Assembly: GCA_035630295.1 (NCBI GenBank)
Contig: DASQKY010000016.1
Location: 17,658 to 81,657 of the forward strand
DNA: 64,000 nt
From: Acidimicrobiales bacterium
GTDB taxonomy: Bacteria > Actinomycetota > Acidimicrobiia > Acidimicrobiales > Iamiaceae
Direction of reading: 5' to 3'
Position 1 is the first letter of the stretch. Each line of letters opens with the position of its first letter. The notes below the pieces were generated by a model. That model was not told the origin of the DNA. It ran no database searches and saw only the letters and a program-made list of their open reading frames with translations. The position numbers and the translations under genes are program-made. Positions 62,958-64,000 of the stretch are shown one piece after another.

Positions 62958-62969
62958 CAGGGTGTCGCG
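62958..62969 (+). promoter_or_regulatory. Leaderless promoter of the membrane zinc-ribbon gene
   Basis: CAGGGT (62958-62963), 6 nt, GTG 62970. A TTTGGC at 62932-62937 could be a -35 box with a long spacer. Confidence 0.4.
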
Positions 62970-63194
62970 GTGCCGTGGTGCGACGGGTGCGACCGCTTCT
63001 ACAACCCCAGCTCCCTGGCCATGGACGGGACGTGCAAGGAGTGCGGCGCCTTCATCGCCAGCCCCGACGACGAGCCGGACCGGGAGCGCAGCGGCCGGGC
63101 GCCCTGGCACTTCTACGTCCTCATGGTCGCGCTGGTCGTCTACCTGGGCTGGCGGCTGATCCAGGGCATCGGCTGGGTCGTCACCCACATCTGA
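62970..63194 (+). CDS. Small membrane zinc-ribbon protein, 74 aa
   Basis: Begins VPWCDGCDRFYNPSSLAMDGTCKECG: two CxxC pairs forming a zinc ribbon. An acidic linker and APWHFYVLMVALVVYLGWRLIQGIGWVV follow, a single C-terminal transmembrane helix. Small actinobacterial proteins of this design (WCDxCxxFYNPxxLxxDGTCxxCG plus APWHFxVL) are conserved and uncharacterised. GTG 62970 is the start that both begins at the ribbon and fits the leaderless box. Confidence 0.78.
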   Translation: MPWCDGCDRFYNPSSLAMDGTCKECGAFIASPDDEPDRERSGRAPWHFYVLMVALVVYLGWRLIQGIGWVVTHI

Positions 63195-63209
63195 CCGACA
63201 CCGCCCGGG

Positions 63210-64000
63210 TCACGGGGGCCGGAGGTCCCAGTGTCCGGGTCCGCCGGTGAGGGTCCAGGCGCTGTAGGTGATGAGGTCGTGGTGGGGGCGGCAGAGGCGG
63301 GCGAGGTTGTCGAGTTGGGTGGGGCCGTCGTGGGCGTAGTCGGTGCGCCAGTGGTGGATCTGGAGGTGGTGTCGGGCGGAGCAGTCGGGCACGACGCAGG
63401 TGCGGTCGCGGGCGATGAGGGCGGCGCGGATGGGGGCGGGGACGTAGCGGCGGTCGGTGCTGATGACGGCGATGTCGGTGCCTTTGGTGATCACGGTCTT
63501 GAGGAGCGCGTCGCGGGCGAGGGTGCGGGCGAAGGTGACCGGTACGGGTCCGAGGCCGGGGACGTCGCAGGTCTCGCCGTCGATGGTGTGGCCGCGGATG
63601 AGGGCCTCGTAGCTGGCGTGGACCATGACCTGGGCTGGGGCTCGGCGGTTGCCGCCGGTGCGTCGTCGTTCGGCGAAGCGTCGCTGCGACAGGGGCACGC
63701 CTGGTGGTGCGTCCGGTCTCGGCGGCGGGCTGGTGGTGGGATCGGGGGAGGCGGCAGAGGTGGGGCTGGAGGTGGATCGTTCAGCTCGGTCGAGTCGTTC
63801 AGGCTCGGGGAACAGGGGCGGTGCACCTGGTGCTGGGCGGTCGTGGCGGTGGGCCCTCGCGGAAGGTCGGTCGACCGGCGGGCTGTCTTGTCGTTGAGGT
63901 GTCGGGCGCTCGTCGTGAGGGTCCAGGGGCCGACCGCTGGTCGGGGTCGCGGTCGTGGTGGGCCCGGCCGGGGCGGCAGGTTGGATCGGGTCCGGGTCGG
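63210..64000 (-). CDS. HNH endonuclease, DUF222-type (N terminus outside window)
   Basis: The minus-strand frame is open from 63210 to the window edge, so the gene is longer than the 162 residues from GTG 63698. The C terminus carries the HNH motif: CVVPDCSARHHLQIHHWRTDYAHDGPTQLDNLARLCRPHHDLI. Upstream of it, an about 100-residue Pro/Ser/Thr/Asp/Arg-rich linker (about 63699-64000) leads out of the window, where a DUF222 (13E12 repeat) domain would be expected by family analogy. Such genes are multicopy in actinobacteria. Function not established; DNA cleavage is inferred from the fold. Confidence 0.82.
   Translation of the reverse strand, partial: DPDPIQPAAPAGPTTTATPTSGRPLDPHDERPTPQRQDSPPVDRPSARAHRHDRPAPGAPPLFPEPERLDRAERSTSSPTSAASPDPTTSPPPRPDAPPGVPLSQRRFAERRRTGGNRRAPAQVMVHASYEALIRGHTIDGETCDVPGLGPVPVTFARTLARDALLKTVITKGTDIAVISTDRRYVPAPIRAALIARDRTCVVPDCSARHHLQIHHWRTDYAHDGPTQLDNLARLCRPHHDLITYSAWTLTGGPGHWDLRPP

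Overview
This 64 kb window is very GC-rich chromosomal DNA from an actinomycete. The style fits Actinomycetota, and the gene mix (acyl-CoA enzymes, small zinc-ribbon proteins, a DUF222-type HNH nuclease, a complete argJBDFRGH cluster) would suit the class Acidimicrobiia, but that placement is inference from composition and gene content only. No rRNA, tRNA, insertion sequence, phage module or CRISPR array was found. Nearly all of the window is coding. Many overlapping open frames on both strands are GC-driven shadows and are omitted.

Layout. 1-6990 holds an arginine biosynthesis operon (argJ partial, argB, argD, argF, argR, argG, argH), with an ArgR-type operator and a leaderless promoter in front of argB. 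7027-10894 has an SGNH-type acyltransferase and argS. 10926-14300 (minus) has an MFS exporter, an epoxide-hydrolase-like enzyme and a PF10118-type metal-dependent hydrolase. 14422-20673 holds a membrane Ser/Thr kinase with a PQQ-type sensor, then a translationally coupled pair of P-loop ATPases with looser codon use than their neighbours. This pair is the best candidate for an undescribed system. 20674-24485 (minus) is a pentose-phosphate operon (tkt-tal-pgl). 24559-28912 (minus) holds three tandem secreted paralogs of unknown function that share a C-terminal CTxCGR motif; the middle one is broken. 29148-31786 has an aldehyde dehydrogenase behind an array of palindromes, and a phosphotransferase. 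31848-36489 and 39319-43907 hold envelope-glycan genes (Glf-like flavoprotein, acyltransferase, three GT-C-type membrane proteins, one fused to a degenerate acyltransferase domain). Between them lie small conserved proteins, an SOS-boxed DNA-glycosylase relative and an aminotransferase. 43965-46849 has a cyclophilin, an acyl-CoA synthetase, a gene remnant and a TetR regulator. 46876-53104 (minus) is a five-gene oligopeptide ABC transporter operon that ends with the tetR gene. 53408-64000 has a TPR protein, a transglycosylase-like protein, crotonase, FAD oxidase, DUF4326, a SpoIIE-type phosphatase, an acyl-CoA carboxylase beta subunit, an HMG-CoA-lyase-like protein, a membrane zinc ribbon and a partial HNH nuclease.

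A recurring regulatory theme is leaderless or near-leaderless transcription. At least a dozen genes have a TAnnnT or CAGGnT -10 box placed so that transcription would begin at, or up to 3 nt before, the start codon. This helps choose several starts (for example tkt at 24485 and the glycosyltransferase at 34873). Three further regulatory signals stand out: an ARG box at argB, a LexA-type SOS box at the glycosylase-like gene, and TGACGG/CCGTCA palindromes at both the aldehyde dehydrogenase and the peptide-transporter promoters.
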